A DNA stretch of 64,000 bases from Nymphaea colorata (Eukaryota; Streptophyta; Magnoliopsida; Nymphaeales; Nymphaeaceae), in NCBI RefSeq assembly GCF_008831285.2, contig NC_045141.1:4419224-4483223 (forward strand). The letters are read 5' to 3'. The notes under the pieces were generated by a model. That model was given only the letters and a program-made list of their open reading frames with translations. It had not been told where the DNA came from and made no database searches. The translations under genes and the position numbers were made by a program. Below, piece by piece: positions 54,673 to 64,000 of this stretch; within the stretch, counting starts at the first letter, position 1, and every line of letters begins with the position of its first letter.

Positions 54673-56701
54673 CTAACGTCGTATCCTTTTAAGCCTGACG
54701 ATGACCTCTTTCATGTCGATTCTCTCTGTTGGTGCTTTCCTTGAACAGAACAACCCTGTCTCCATGATCATGAGAAGAAGCTCATTTCTAAAAATTTCGC
54801 AGTTATTTTGCTTCAGAATATGACCAACGATGACATCTGAAATTGCAAGCAAAATCGGTGGGCTTTCTTCTGGTGAACACATCAAGTAGAAGAATCCCTT
54901 AGCTGTAGACATCTTCTAAAAACGTTTTGATTCTCCATCAAAAAACAAGTTTAGGACCTTAACAGCCACCGTTGTTCCATCTATTAAAATTCCTTTATAC
55001 ACTGAACCAAAGCTTCCACTCCTCAAAAAATTTGCATCGCTGAAATTGTTTGTCGCTTGAGATAACATTTTGTATGTGATCACTGGGAGGGCAATTCAAC
55101 TAAATCTTTCAACCTCCTGATCATGTTTCTCCAACCCCCTCTTTCTATTTTTGCAACAACAATGATTATCCAAACAATGAGTACAAGTGCAAAGCCCCCA
55201 CTTGCTAAAAGAATATCAACTCTGGAAGTGTTGATTTCAAATTGTTTGAGCTCAGATCCAGCCATTGCAAACTAGTGAGATTGTTTATAGAGGTTGAAAT
55301 TGACCCAATAAGCATGTTGTGTCCAATATAAAAAACATACATGCGGACCAACTGGTAGATTGATAGTGGGATTGGGCCTTCTAGTGCATTGTTATCAAGA
55401 AACAGCTACAGTAAGCTGTGCATCTGTCCTATATTTGGTGGAATGAGCCCTTTTATTTTGTTGGAACTCAAATCTAGGGCAATTAACTTGGTCAAGTTGG
55501 CCAAAGCCAGTGGGATAGTACCTTCAATCAGATTAAATGAAAGCTGAAGTTTCAACAAGGTGGCTGTCAGATTTCCAACAGAGGTCGGAAGAATGCCATT
55601 CAGAAGCTTTTTTGATAGACGAACTTCCTCTAGCAGTCGACAGTTGGTCAAGGATGTGAGAATAGATAGCACATGGTTGCCAGGGCATTGGTCAACCTAT
55701 TTCGGTAGAGGTGCAGGCGCCTGAGTTGTGACAGACTACCTAATTCTAATGGTGTCAGACCACTAAATTTATTGTTTTCTGCAGTAAGAACTCTAAGACT
55801 TGTAGCTTTAGAAAGAGAAGCCGGGAGAGGGCCATCAAAATTGTTTGCACCCATATATAGTTTTTCGAGATTGGGTAGGAAGCGGCCAGCATCTTTTGGG
55901 AGATGCCCTGTTAGTTGATTGGTCGTGAAACTCAAACCCCACAGGGCGGATAGGTTAAACAAGCTCTCAAGCAGTGTACCAGTGAGATTGTTCATTTGCA
56001 CGTCAAAGCCGATCAAGTAAGTTAGGTGTCCCAACTCAGGATGAATGTTCCCCTGTATCTGATTTTGACCAATACTAAACCACTCCAGCTTTGTGAGATT
56101 AGCCAACACAACTGGAATAGTGCCGCTGAGCCCATTACCACCAATGCTTAAGAGTTTGAGTTCTCGCAAACTGCCTAGAAACTATGGGATACTTCCATAG
56201 AATTGGTTATCTACTGCTTGCAGTATTTGGAGACCTTGACAAAGGCTCAGTGTTTGTGGTATCAACCCTTCAAAATTGTTTTATAGAAAGATATTCTAAC
56301 TGAGGGAGGTGACTAAAATCAATGGGAGGATGACCATGGAAACTGACATCTGTAAGATCAAGAACCTGTAAGAGGGAGAGATTGCTGATGTATAGAGAGT
56401 GAGTACCTTCAAGTGCTGTGTCGCTGAGGTTCAGACCATCGACCCTTTGTGAACCAGGACTGCATGAAACTCCATTCCACTCATAGAAGGAAATATTGGG
56501 ATTCCAATTTGATAACACATTATAAGGGTCTTTAGTGACAAGGGATTTGAAAGACAGCAATGCAAATTGATCAATCACGTTGCTTAGAGAAACATGGGCT
56601 GAGGGCACCTCCTTTTGGCCGAGAACCACACTCAAGGTGAAGGAAGAAAAACACAAAAGAAAGACAAGCGACTGAGTGACTGACCGATGGTTGTCATCCA
56701 T
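54673..56701 (-). pseudogene. LRR-XII receptor kinase D with two large internal deletions
   Basis: It starts at ATG 56701 (MDDNHRSVTQ then a Leu-rich signal peptide). The N-cap has FYEWNGVSC, with Tyr in place of the first conserved Cys. LRRs run with frame breaks near 56280 and 55665 and stops after YGSIP near 56185 and at 55406. Near 55250 the LRR text SSNNL- jumps to TSRVDILLASGGFALVLIVW (TM), losing about eight LRRs. The kinase starts with [10 protein letters not shown] and AVKVLN, then SKRF, a stop, and directly EDVYS (54920). The core lobe, HCD and DFG motifs and the intron are deleted. The tail ISDVIVGHILKQNN to VRLKRIRR ends at TAA-like stop 54673. It is closest to A by TM sequence and 3' flank. 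No kinase activity is possible. Confidence 0.92.
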
Positions 56702-57000
56702 TCAAATTTTTTATGTAGAACATGCACGAAGAGAAGAAGAAGCTAGGTCTTTAATTTATGTATGGATTCACTTGTAGAAAATTTGTGCGTTTCTTTACAA
56801 ATTGAAGAAAACTCAGGTCTATTGCTTTGGAACATATTGCTTCACAATTCCAAATCCAGCTGCACGACTAATGATTACATCAATGAGACTTTTTCTTGGC
56901 CGCTCTTATCTTATTTTCCTTTACCAGTTTTCCACTCTATTCAGTCCCAAATCAAAGTTGTCAATTTGAACTTTTTTTTTTAAAGATTCCCAAATTTGGG
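56702..57000 (-). promoter_or_regulatory. conserved 5' flank of kinase D
   Basis: Matches the C flank almost base for base over about 250 bp and the B flank in its core. Former promoter and leader region by inference. Confidence 0.55.
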
Positions 57001-57420
57001 CTTTGACCATAGTCACAAAGATCGTTTTTGCCTTTTAAATGGAGACATTTTTCTCAACAACGAGCTTAGACAAAGGATAAAAATAATGGAAAAATATGGT
57101 ACATTTTTAGAAAAATTAAAAAAAAACTTGAAAGTCAGAGAAAAATCAAATAAATGGGAAACTAATAAGGCAACATTAAAAAAATAGATAAGAAATAAAT
57201 AAGAATTAGAAAGTGGAAACAAGCAGTTTGACAGTAGAAAAGAGTGAAAAAACGCCTAAAGTGAAAAAACGAAAAATGAGAATAATGCAGAAAAACATGT
57301 TTTTTTGCTATGGCATTTTTTTTCAAAAATGAAACGGCAGTTTTTATCTTTTTATTCGGCTGACTTATTTTTCACACATTTAATGCTTTTTTTTTAAAAA
57401 AAAACGCAACTGCTCTGTTG
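57001..57420 (-). mobile_element. MITE-like element upstream of kinase D
   Basis: Starts TTTGACCATAGTCACAAAG, the best-kept terminus in this family, then an A-rich interior ending near GCTATGGCATTTTTT and a T/A run. Confidence 0.62.
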
Positions 57421-57990
57421 CTTGGTTAGTGAAAATATGCATAGTTTAATTTTAACCAACGTAATGAAGCAAGGATGGGATCAAGTTGAGTACGCTGTAT
57501 CTCGCTAGTCAAACTATCTCATCAGATTAGTTGGAAATATTGGCTTGAATCAGCAGATTCCTTCAAATCTATACTAAATCAATTTGATTCAGTCCACCTT
57601 TTATTGTTTTTTATTAGTTTTTATACATTGTCTGATTATGTTTTTTTTTTTTTAAATCCAAGTGTTAATATTTTTGTGCTGACTCACAACTTCATCCAAA
57701 TCATTGGACTGGAGTTAGGCCAGCTTCATCGATCCTTTCAAAAGCAAATTTTACAGCATCGCAGTCACACTATTTTGGCTGTTGATATGAATGACTATTG
57801 ACTCAAATTAGGTGGCGTTTAATTGAGGTGCTAAGGAATGTTATCCGGGTTGTGTGGGGGACCCATCGTGTGGCACAGAGCTGAAACTTACCCAACCCAA
57901 ACTTGGTCTACAGCCTGTGTTCGGTGTTTTGGGGTGCCACCCCACTATGACCTCTTTGACTCATCTTTTCCAGTGTCAGAGGTTGACACT
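57421..57990. other. intergenic, no supported gene
   Basis: 57540-57720 resembles 33340-33560 upstream of B. The rest shows no coding signal. Confidence 0.5.
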
Positions 57991-57999
57991 CCTAACACT

Positions 58000-58830
58000 C
58001 AAATATAAACTGTCTGCCTGCTGGCCCATATCACACGGTCGTGTTATAAGAAATGTTTCAGAAAATTTAGCCTTGTTTTTCTCCAATTAAAATCGATGGA
58101 AGACTAAGCCTGTCTCTTGAAAAGTATGCGATATCGCTTTTTATTTCCACACTTTGGGTTATGGCATGCTCTTCTAATCTCCACATCGAATGCCTTAATT
58201 AGTGCAATAGATTACATCAACAAGATTTTGTCTTACCTTGGCAAACATAATTTCAATATCATGCTATTTTTGTTAGTTTTCGACTCTAGTTTTTTTTTTT
58301 TAATCGAAGTTGAGTGCACTGCATACAGTGGAAGGGCCTGTTGGACATTTAACAGCAAACTATTCCCACCGATCAGATGATCGATGTTACCAGAATGGGC
58401 CGAGACATTGTTTCCAATAAATGCTTCAGTTCTGTGGTCAACTCAAAAGCACTAGTCCTTGGGCTCCACACATGCAGTCATTGCTGGGCTCAAGGTCCAG
58501 TCCATCTGTATAAGATCAGCAAAAGGTTGACTCAATAGACCAAAATCGTGGCTTGAGCTTGACTCGAGCTGTACAAGATCTGCAAAAGGTTGACTCAATA
58601 GACCAAATCATGGCTTGAGTTTGGCTTGTTTAAGTTCCTTTACCAACTTTTCCTTCAATTTCTTTGTTTTAAATTTGAAATTTTTTAAAAGAAGCTAAAT
58701 TAAAGAAAATAGAGACAAATTCATGTAACTCAAACTCGACTCCTTTATAAACTTGAGTTATCAAATAGAGCGTAACTGAACAAGCTCGAGTCGAGCTTGA
58801 GTTAGCTTGACTAATTGTACAGGGCATACT
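58000..58830 (+). repeat. duplicated block shared with 52770-53520
   Basis: Same order of landmarks as the 52.8 kb copy, ending CTTGACTAATTGTACAGGGC where it meets the LINE fragment. Confidence 0.7.
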
Positions 58831-59745
58831 TAACTACTCTGGCTCCCTTTCTTACAGCTGTTCTTCCATTTTCTCTCCTTGACAAACCTGGTGGTGAGTC
58901 GTTCACCATAACCTCACTCTCCAAACCAGTCATTTCTTTGCTAGTTTTCATTCCATCCAAACAAAAAGAATCCTGAAATTTATTTTTTAATGGAGGAGAA
59001 AGAATCAAACCTGATGAGGACTCACGGTTCTCCCATTCGATTCTTTTTGTTATCAATTGAATCTCCATCTCCTGCTCTATCTTCTCGTCACCCACCAGCT
59101 GCTTGGTCTACAAGTTACTCTGCAATTGTTGGTTTCCTGTAAATCAATCTCTGCATTCCAATCTTTCTGGGTCTAACGTTCATTTTCAACTTCCATCTGC
59201 CTATGGAGAAACCAAAACTTGTTATCCCCCAATTCTGGTTCTGCTTTTGATCTGGGTCTCTCCTTTGTTAACTCCTTAGCTCTCCTTACATAATGATAAT
59301 CTTCAATTCCTTCCACCCACCTTTCTTTGCCACACCCTCTTGAGAAGAAACCACCAATTGATCAACTCTACACCGACTTGTAACATGAGTATATATTCAT
59401 TTTGCAGTGGGAGGAAAATTTAATGTTACTCACATAGTTGATTTCTTGAAGAACAATTCCTTCCTTTTCTAATTCCAATTCAATCTCGGATTTTGGATTG
59501 AAATCCAATGCTACCTGCACACAGATTCTGCAAGCCCCATTCTTGACATTGATTGAGTATGGATGTCATCTTCAATCGGTTCTCCCCATAACGCTCTGGC
59601 AATAGATTGGAAAGTGCATCCATTCCATTAAATTACTGGCAAATTAGGAACCCTAATCCAGATTGGCACTCCAATATTCTCCTCAATCTATAAGGAGCAC
59701 CTTGGATCCCATCTGCTGCCAAACATCACCCTTCCACCCAGCTTC
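58811..59745 (-). pseudogene. LINE ORF1 remnant with DUF4283, copy 3
   Basis: On the minus strand it enters at KLGGRVMFGSRWDPRCSL (59735), then VPIWIRVPNLPV, EDDIHTQSMSRMGLARICVQ and VALDFNPKSE, which is the second half of DUF4283 including the ARICVQV strand. After a degraded Cys-containing stretch it continues to a 94-codon frame (MGDEKIEQEME..., 58811-59095). Stops interrupt it in several places. It overlaps copy 1 in its C-terminal part and copy 2 in DUF4283, so together the three copies cover most of one ORF1. The N-terminus is missing here, replaced by R sequence. Confidence 0.68.
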
Positions 59746-59749
59746 AATT

Positions 59750-60297
59750 CTACTCTATGGAAATTTAACAGTTCAACCAAGTATTTGGTTAAGCATACTA
59801 CTAATTTAGAAATGGTTTCTCAGTTGTGCTGGAACTTTGAATTCATGAAAGAACTTGGGAATTAATTTGAGGCAAGTAATCACCACCAAATTTCTCAAAA
59901 CAGAAATGAAAGAATGCTTTGTGTCATTTGATTGTGTTACTTGTTAGTCAAAAGCATAATTTATGTTGCACGAACAGCTTGTGGGGATTAGGCCCCTACA
60001 TTTGTTAAGCAAAATCAATCTGTGCAATGGAGAAAGGTCAGCAGAGCTGCAATTAACACTGACATACACCGGTGATGTTCGCCAAGAGTTGACTCAACCC
60101 TTCAAAAGCACACAAAAGGAAGCTAACTAAAACCGACAGATACATGTTAGCAGTTAAACTGCACAAAAAGAGAGCTTAATTTCTATGTAAGACTGAAGGA
60201 GCCAAAAGGCATATTATTTGACAATCATTTCTTTGGCGACTTATAGCATAACCAGTACTCAAATATTTAATTCACAAGAAAAATAAGATCAAAATCA
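59750..60297 (-). repeat. duplicated segment R, copy 4 (partial, inverted)
   Basis: It carries a shortened, broken version of the RNLVV frame (59770-59940), then CTCAACCCTTCAAAAGCACACAAAAGG and TAGCATAACCAGTACTCAAATATTTAAT as in R copy 3. It ends where the TAGGGCT element block starts. Confidence 0.65.
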
Positions 60298-60315
60298 CAC
60301 AATTGATCCACTTGT

Positions 60316-60655
60316 AGGGCTATATACGGGCCGAGTCAAAATTGAGCTCGTTCAGCTTCGCTTGAGCACGAGTTTAGCTATACAAGGTCAGTTTGAACTC
60401 CGTTTGATAGACCAAGCCACAGCTCCAGCATGACTCTTTGAAGCTCGTTTCCCATTTGACCTGATTTCTTTTTTTGTTTTAAGTTTGAAAATTTTCAAAA
60501 GAATGCCCAGATAAATGGTTTACTCAAGTTCAATCAAATCAATTTTATGAAACTTGAACTTGACTTGTTTATAATCGTGAGTTTTGAGTTAACCTTGAGC
60601 TTAACAGAGCAAATTTAAATTGAGCTTGAGTTGGCTCGACTCATTTTACAACTCT
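60316..60655 (+). mobile_element. miniature element, TAGGGCT termini (X block 3)
   Basis: Near-complete copy of 37636-37981, from TAGGGCTATATACGGGCCG to GACTCATTTTACAACTCTA. Confidence 0.55.
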
Positions 60656-60735
60656 ATCCACATGACACACATTTGGACTCGTCCCCTGTTTATAATGGTG
60701 AAACATGTCAGTTAGAATGGGGAGCTTCAACCTAA

Positions 60736-61295
60736 GGATGTCAATATGTCTCATTTGAATTGAATGTCCAAGCCAATTGCTCCAAAAACATTTGGATGAA
60801 GAAAAGAAATTTACTAATCAACTAAAAAATCACATAGGATTTGAAATTAAGAAATGACATCCGATTAGATTTAGATTCATATATGCATAAATATTCGAAC
60901 GATTCAGATTTAGTTATATTCAGTCGAATTCAGTTCAGATTCAAATATACAAAAATATCCGATCAGATTCAGATAGAACTTAGGTTTAAATAAAACTTCT
61001 ATATTCAATGCTCTTACAGTTTGTAAATCAGCCAGACTCAGTTCAAAATATGAATTCAGACTCAAATTCATATATGAATGTAAAAATAGGATTCGGGTTG
61101 GATTTTGATTGTGACATCTGATTTCAGATTCAGATTCGGATAAAAAAGATGGATTTAGATCAAATTCAAATTATGAAATCTGATTTGGATGCGGAAAAAA
61201 AATCAGATTCAGATTGTGGAATCTGATTTCGGATTCAAATTTGGATATAACTTTTTTTAAATTCGTACCGAAACTCAAACCTGAGTATATAAGTA
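60736..61295 (+). mobile_element. miniature element, GGATGTCAAT terminus (X block 3)
   Basis: Collinear with 38064-38600. The right terminus is missing: it runs directly into the kinase tail at 61296. Confidence 0.6.
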
Positions 61296-61400
61296 TCCAT
61301 CATCATCACCAACATCTCATTCCAAGCAGATGTCCATCAATGACACCTGAGATTGGAAGGGAAGTGCTTCGGCCCCCACTGCCTTTCTTTCTTTTGTCTA
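61296..61400 (-). pseudogene. orphan kinase tail, shorter copy
   Basis: Minus-strand text RQWGPKHFP, then GVIDGHL in another frame and WNEMLVMMMD. It is the same exon 2 region as at 39100-39345 with a further deletion of about 60 bp. Only about 35 residues remain. Confidence 0.65.
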
Positions 61401-61423
61401 AAGCGATGTTCTTTGCAAGTGGG

Positions 61424-61800
61424 GATGTTAATGGATTGGATTTAAATTGGAAATACTCTTCACCATATCCGTTTCTTTAGGTATTCACATACTGGTATTC
61501 AAATTCAGATTTTAATAGAATGGAGAGATATCATGTCTGAATCTGAATTCAAGATCGGGTTTCACAATCCGAATCCGAATTTTGAACTGTATCTAGAAGA
61601 TTTTCAAAAGGTAAGAGCATTGGATATGAGTAATTACTTAAAACTAAATCTGATCTGAATCCATATCTGATCCGATACTTATATATGTCAGAATCTGAAT
61701 TTGAATCCACTCAGATGTTATTTTTTAAATCCAAAGACGGTCTATTTCTTAATCACGGTTCTCCCATATCTGTTTTTTTTTTGGAATGGTTCAATTGGAC
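61424..61800 (+). mobile_element. miniature element with GGGGATGTTAATGG terminus (X block 3)
   Basis: Collinear with 39366-39770. Confidence 0.55.
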
Positions 61801-62130
61801 ATGCGAACAAGATGGAAAATGACATTTAAAGCCTACCCATCTTACCAAGTGACGATGCAGTTACAATTCTTTTTGCCTACATTACATGGAAAGGCACAAT
61901 ATCTTGATAAAGGTAGAAAGAGAAAGAGAACTTATCATTAAGTCACAAATTTCAATGATTTTGCAAAAATTGTCAAAAACAATAAAGGAATATAGAAAAG
62001 GTATTAGAAAAAGGGAGGAAGGCGGTGGTGGGACTCAAAAGAGGAGTTCGAGTTGTGTGCGGGCCTGTGCACGCAACAATCATATGCCAAAAGAAAAACA
62101 AAAAGGGGTACTTTGAAATTAGAGAGAGGT

Positions 62131-62508
62131 TCAGGGATCCGTTAGAGCCACAAAGATGGGTAGCCTTTGCTTGTTGGGGGTCACACCAGCATTGGGAATG
62201 ATAACCACATCCACCATCGCTTCGAATTTCTCCGACTGAGGCATTACCTTCTTTTCCTCTTCACTTGACACCACTTCCTGAGGTGTGCTTAATCCTTGAG
62301 CGCTCACTCTTGGCCTGCTGACCTGCTCAAATGCAGAAGACACAATCAATTCCTTGAAAATGTCACCGGTTTCATAATTTGTCACGAAGTGTGAATGGTT
62401 ATCATGCTTCAGTAGGCCTACTGACAGCAGTGTTTTCTTAAGCCATACTTCAGGCTTGTTCCTCTGAGGCACTGGCCGCAGCTCCTGCTTCCTGTGTGCA
62501 AATTGCAA
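62131..62508 (-). CDS. exon Q, copy 2: open 126-codon terminal exon of unrecognised protein
   Basis: On the minus strand an acceptor-like CACCTATGCAG (ending 62509) is followed by an open frame from LQFAHRKQELRPVPQRN through EVWLKKTLLSVGLLKHD, HFVTNYETGDIFKELIVSSA, VSRPRVSAQGLSTPQEVVSS and VDVVIIPNAGV to TDP and TGA at 62131. It has no disabling change, unlike copy 1 at 40225-40690. Composition is ordinary soluble protein with a Glu/Lys-rich middle. I do not recognise the family. No upstream exon was identified, so it may be a captured gene end within a repeated block, and calling it a live exon is tentative. Confidence 0.4.
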   Translation of the reverse strand: MQFAHRKQELRPVPQRNKPEVWLKKTLLSVGLLKHDNHSHFVTNYETGDIFKELIVSSAFEQVSRPRVSAQGLSTPQEVVSSEEEKKVMPQSEKFEAMVDVVIIPNAGVTPNKQRLPIFVALTDP

Positions 62509-62716
62509 CTGCATAGGTGTGAGAGTGAGTGTTAGAACCACATATCACATATGCTAGTGCAGATATAACTAAACAAATGCATGCACACTCTACCAGCCTC
62601 CTATTAAAGAAGTGTTAAAACATGGAAAAAAAAAACTTATGTGGTTGTGGTTCGGCATTTTGATCCCTGCATTCATGGGAAAGGGAGCTTTCTCATTATT
62701 CATTCTATGATGTTAT

Positions 62717-63047
62717 TGAGAGAAGCTGGACTCTCAATATTGAGAGTACAGGCCAGACTATTTTTGGTAAGATAATCACCCAGGAATCCTACGTGGTAAG
62801 TAAAGTGTCAAGAAAAAAAGGATCAGATCTCTTATCAAGATCTGTTATTGTTATGCAGACTACATTTTCAGTGGTTAATGGATTGGAAAAGAAATTGTGT
62901 AATATCATGATCTTGTATACCAAAAATCTTTTAAGGGATAACCTTTTTTTGTACTATATATATGTTGCTCAAAGGAATCAATAAAAACAAGTTCTCTCCA
63001 GCTTTATCTTTCACACTTCCTTTGTTTTCTTCTCTAAGTTTTCTCAT
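62717..63047 (+). mobile_element. copia-type LTR, internally deleted (X block 3)
   Basis: Starts TGAGAGAAGCTGGACTCTC, ends TTTTCTCA. TATA-like TACTATATATA near 62952. It lacks about 270 bp present in the 40900-41497 copy (between GTTATGCAGACTAC and AGAAATTGTGTA). Confidence 0.6.
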
Positions 63048-63057
63048 GTATCAGAGC
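63048..63057 (+). other. primer-binding site remnant
   Basis: TGTATCAGAGC directly after TTTTCTCA; one base short of the TGGTATCAGAGC consensus for initiator-Met tRNA priming. Confidence 0.65.
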
Positions 63058-63362
63058 AAAACGAGGGAGGGAAATCAACTGCTCCCTTCCGTTAACTCCA
63101 AAAAATCCAAGCTTTTGTAGAGAGGTACTTCAGACACCTGAATTGGAATAAGCTTCTGCAAGACAGCTAGAGTCGCCTGAAGAATCATCGCCGGCCCTCC
63201 TCTCTGCCGCCTGATACACCTTCGTCTCCAGCAAATTATTTCAAAGAACGGCGAGAAAAGAAGTCAGGGAAGGGTGGCTTTCTCGCCGATTCTTCCTGTT
63301 ATCGTTATGCAGATCTTGATAAAAATTCATGATAATACACTAGCTTGGATTGTATTATCAAA

Positions 63363-63402
63363 GTGCGACATGGCAGGTCGCACTTTTCAACCTGCCATGT
63401 CG
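63363..63402 (+). other. nested hairpin-forming sequence
   Basis: CGACATGGCAGGT (63366-63378) and ACCTGCCATGTCG (63390-63402) are perfect inverted repeats of 13 bp with an 11-nt loop. Overlapping them, GTGCGAC (63363-63369) and GTCGCAC (63377-63383) form a second, competing 7-bp hairpin. Confidence 0.85.
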
Positions 63403-63409
63403 TAATCAC

Positions 63410-64000
63410 AGCTTCTTTTGGCAATCCATAGTAATTAGTAAAAAAGAGGCAGGCCCGTATCAAGAGAACTGAAAATATGAGGACGATATATAGAATTTCT
63501 AGAAGAATCAAGCCCCTAAATACAATTTTTTCCACAACAGATCCGTTCTTTTCATCTTTCCAATTTACTGCATCACATGGAGTTATTTGTCCTATTTACT
63601 ACCTTACTCTATTTGAATTAATATGGAAAAATGAAGATGTGGTTCTCTTTTTTTTGAAAAAAACAAAAATCTGTCAGTTCTTATCTCTGGTGTATATATT
63701 CAAGTTTGTTATAATACAATATTCATTTTGAATTTGGCTTTTCAGCTTTTCAGGGATGAGAATGATATCTCGCGATACTTTGTTACATAAGACAATCAAT
63801 GGATTATCCTAATTGAGTATAAACACCAAGGGTTACCAAAAATATATCTTTTTTTTTTTTTTTTTGTTTTTGTCTCCCAAATTCAATTTTTTTTTAGAAG
63901 CCAAAAAGAAGAGGAACATTTATCTATTTCAGCATAAATTGAATTTTAGACCAATTAAAATCAACGAGACATTCACCATATAATAATACCAAGAGGAAGG
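63410..64000. other. AT-rich end of window, no supported gene
   Basis: Open frames at 63305-63535 and 63477-63731 lack motifs. A T-run of about 20 lies at 63850-63866. Confidence 0.5.

Noticed and set aside
1-64000. tRNA, rRNA or other structural RNA genes
   Set aside because: No A/B-box plus cloverleaf pattern or rRNA-like stretch was recognised by eye; a covariance-model scan would be decisive.

Overview
This is nuclear DNA from a flowering plant. It is AT-rich and repeat-dense, with GT-AG introns, plant-specific receptor families (LRR receptor kinases of the EFR/FLS2/Xa21 type, and a DUF26 cysteine-rich receptor kinase) and plant LTR, LINE and miniature transposons. I cannot fix the species from the sequence. 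One run of exactly 100 N (4764-4863) marks an assembly gap.

No intact protein-coding gene is visible. The main content is a decaying cluster of LRR-XII receptor kinases. Copy A is on + at 20150-22934. Copies B, C and D are on - at 28738-32720, 47513-52161 and 54673-56701. Two orphan kinase tails lie on - near 39.1 kb and 61.3 kb. Where complete enough, each copy encodes a signal peptide, an LRR N-cap, about 20 LRRs, a TM helix and a non-RD kinase split by one phase-1 intron at the same place (after the codon series I-A-P). Every copy carries frameshifts, stops or deletions, mostly at different sites, so they seem to have died independently after duplicating. B, C and D share 5' flanks, including a miniature transposon at the same place. 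A and D share about 1 kb of 3' flank.

Layout. 0-7 kb: repeats, a Ty1/copia RNase H remnant, then fragments of a P450, a DUF26 kinase, a Ty3/gypsy gag-protease and an LRR protein packed into about 3.2 kb. 7-19 kb: two direct copies of a roughly 2.2-2.4 kb duplicated segment (called R here) with exon-like pieces, separated by AT-rich DNA and miniature elements. 19-28 kb: an LTR-like segment abutting kinase A, then an inverted duplication built from kinase 3' flank and a LINE ORF1. 28-37.5 kb: kinase B, its promoter flank, and an inverted R copy. 37.5-47 kb: a duplicated block (called X) with hAT-like and subterminally repetitive elements, an orphan kinase tail, an unknown exon (called Q) and a copia-type LTR with primer-binding site. 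47-58 kb: kinases C and D with paired flanks. 58-64 kb: a third LINE ORF1, an R fragment, a second full X block and a second LTR plus primer-binding site.

I found no operon-like or multi-gene system and nothing that convincingly looks like a new biological system. The most informative signals are how the receptor family died, the R and Q segments whose reading frames are partly conserved, and several structured repeats. All similarity statements come from reading and comparing the sequence by eye; no alignment or database search was run.
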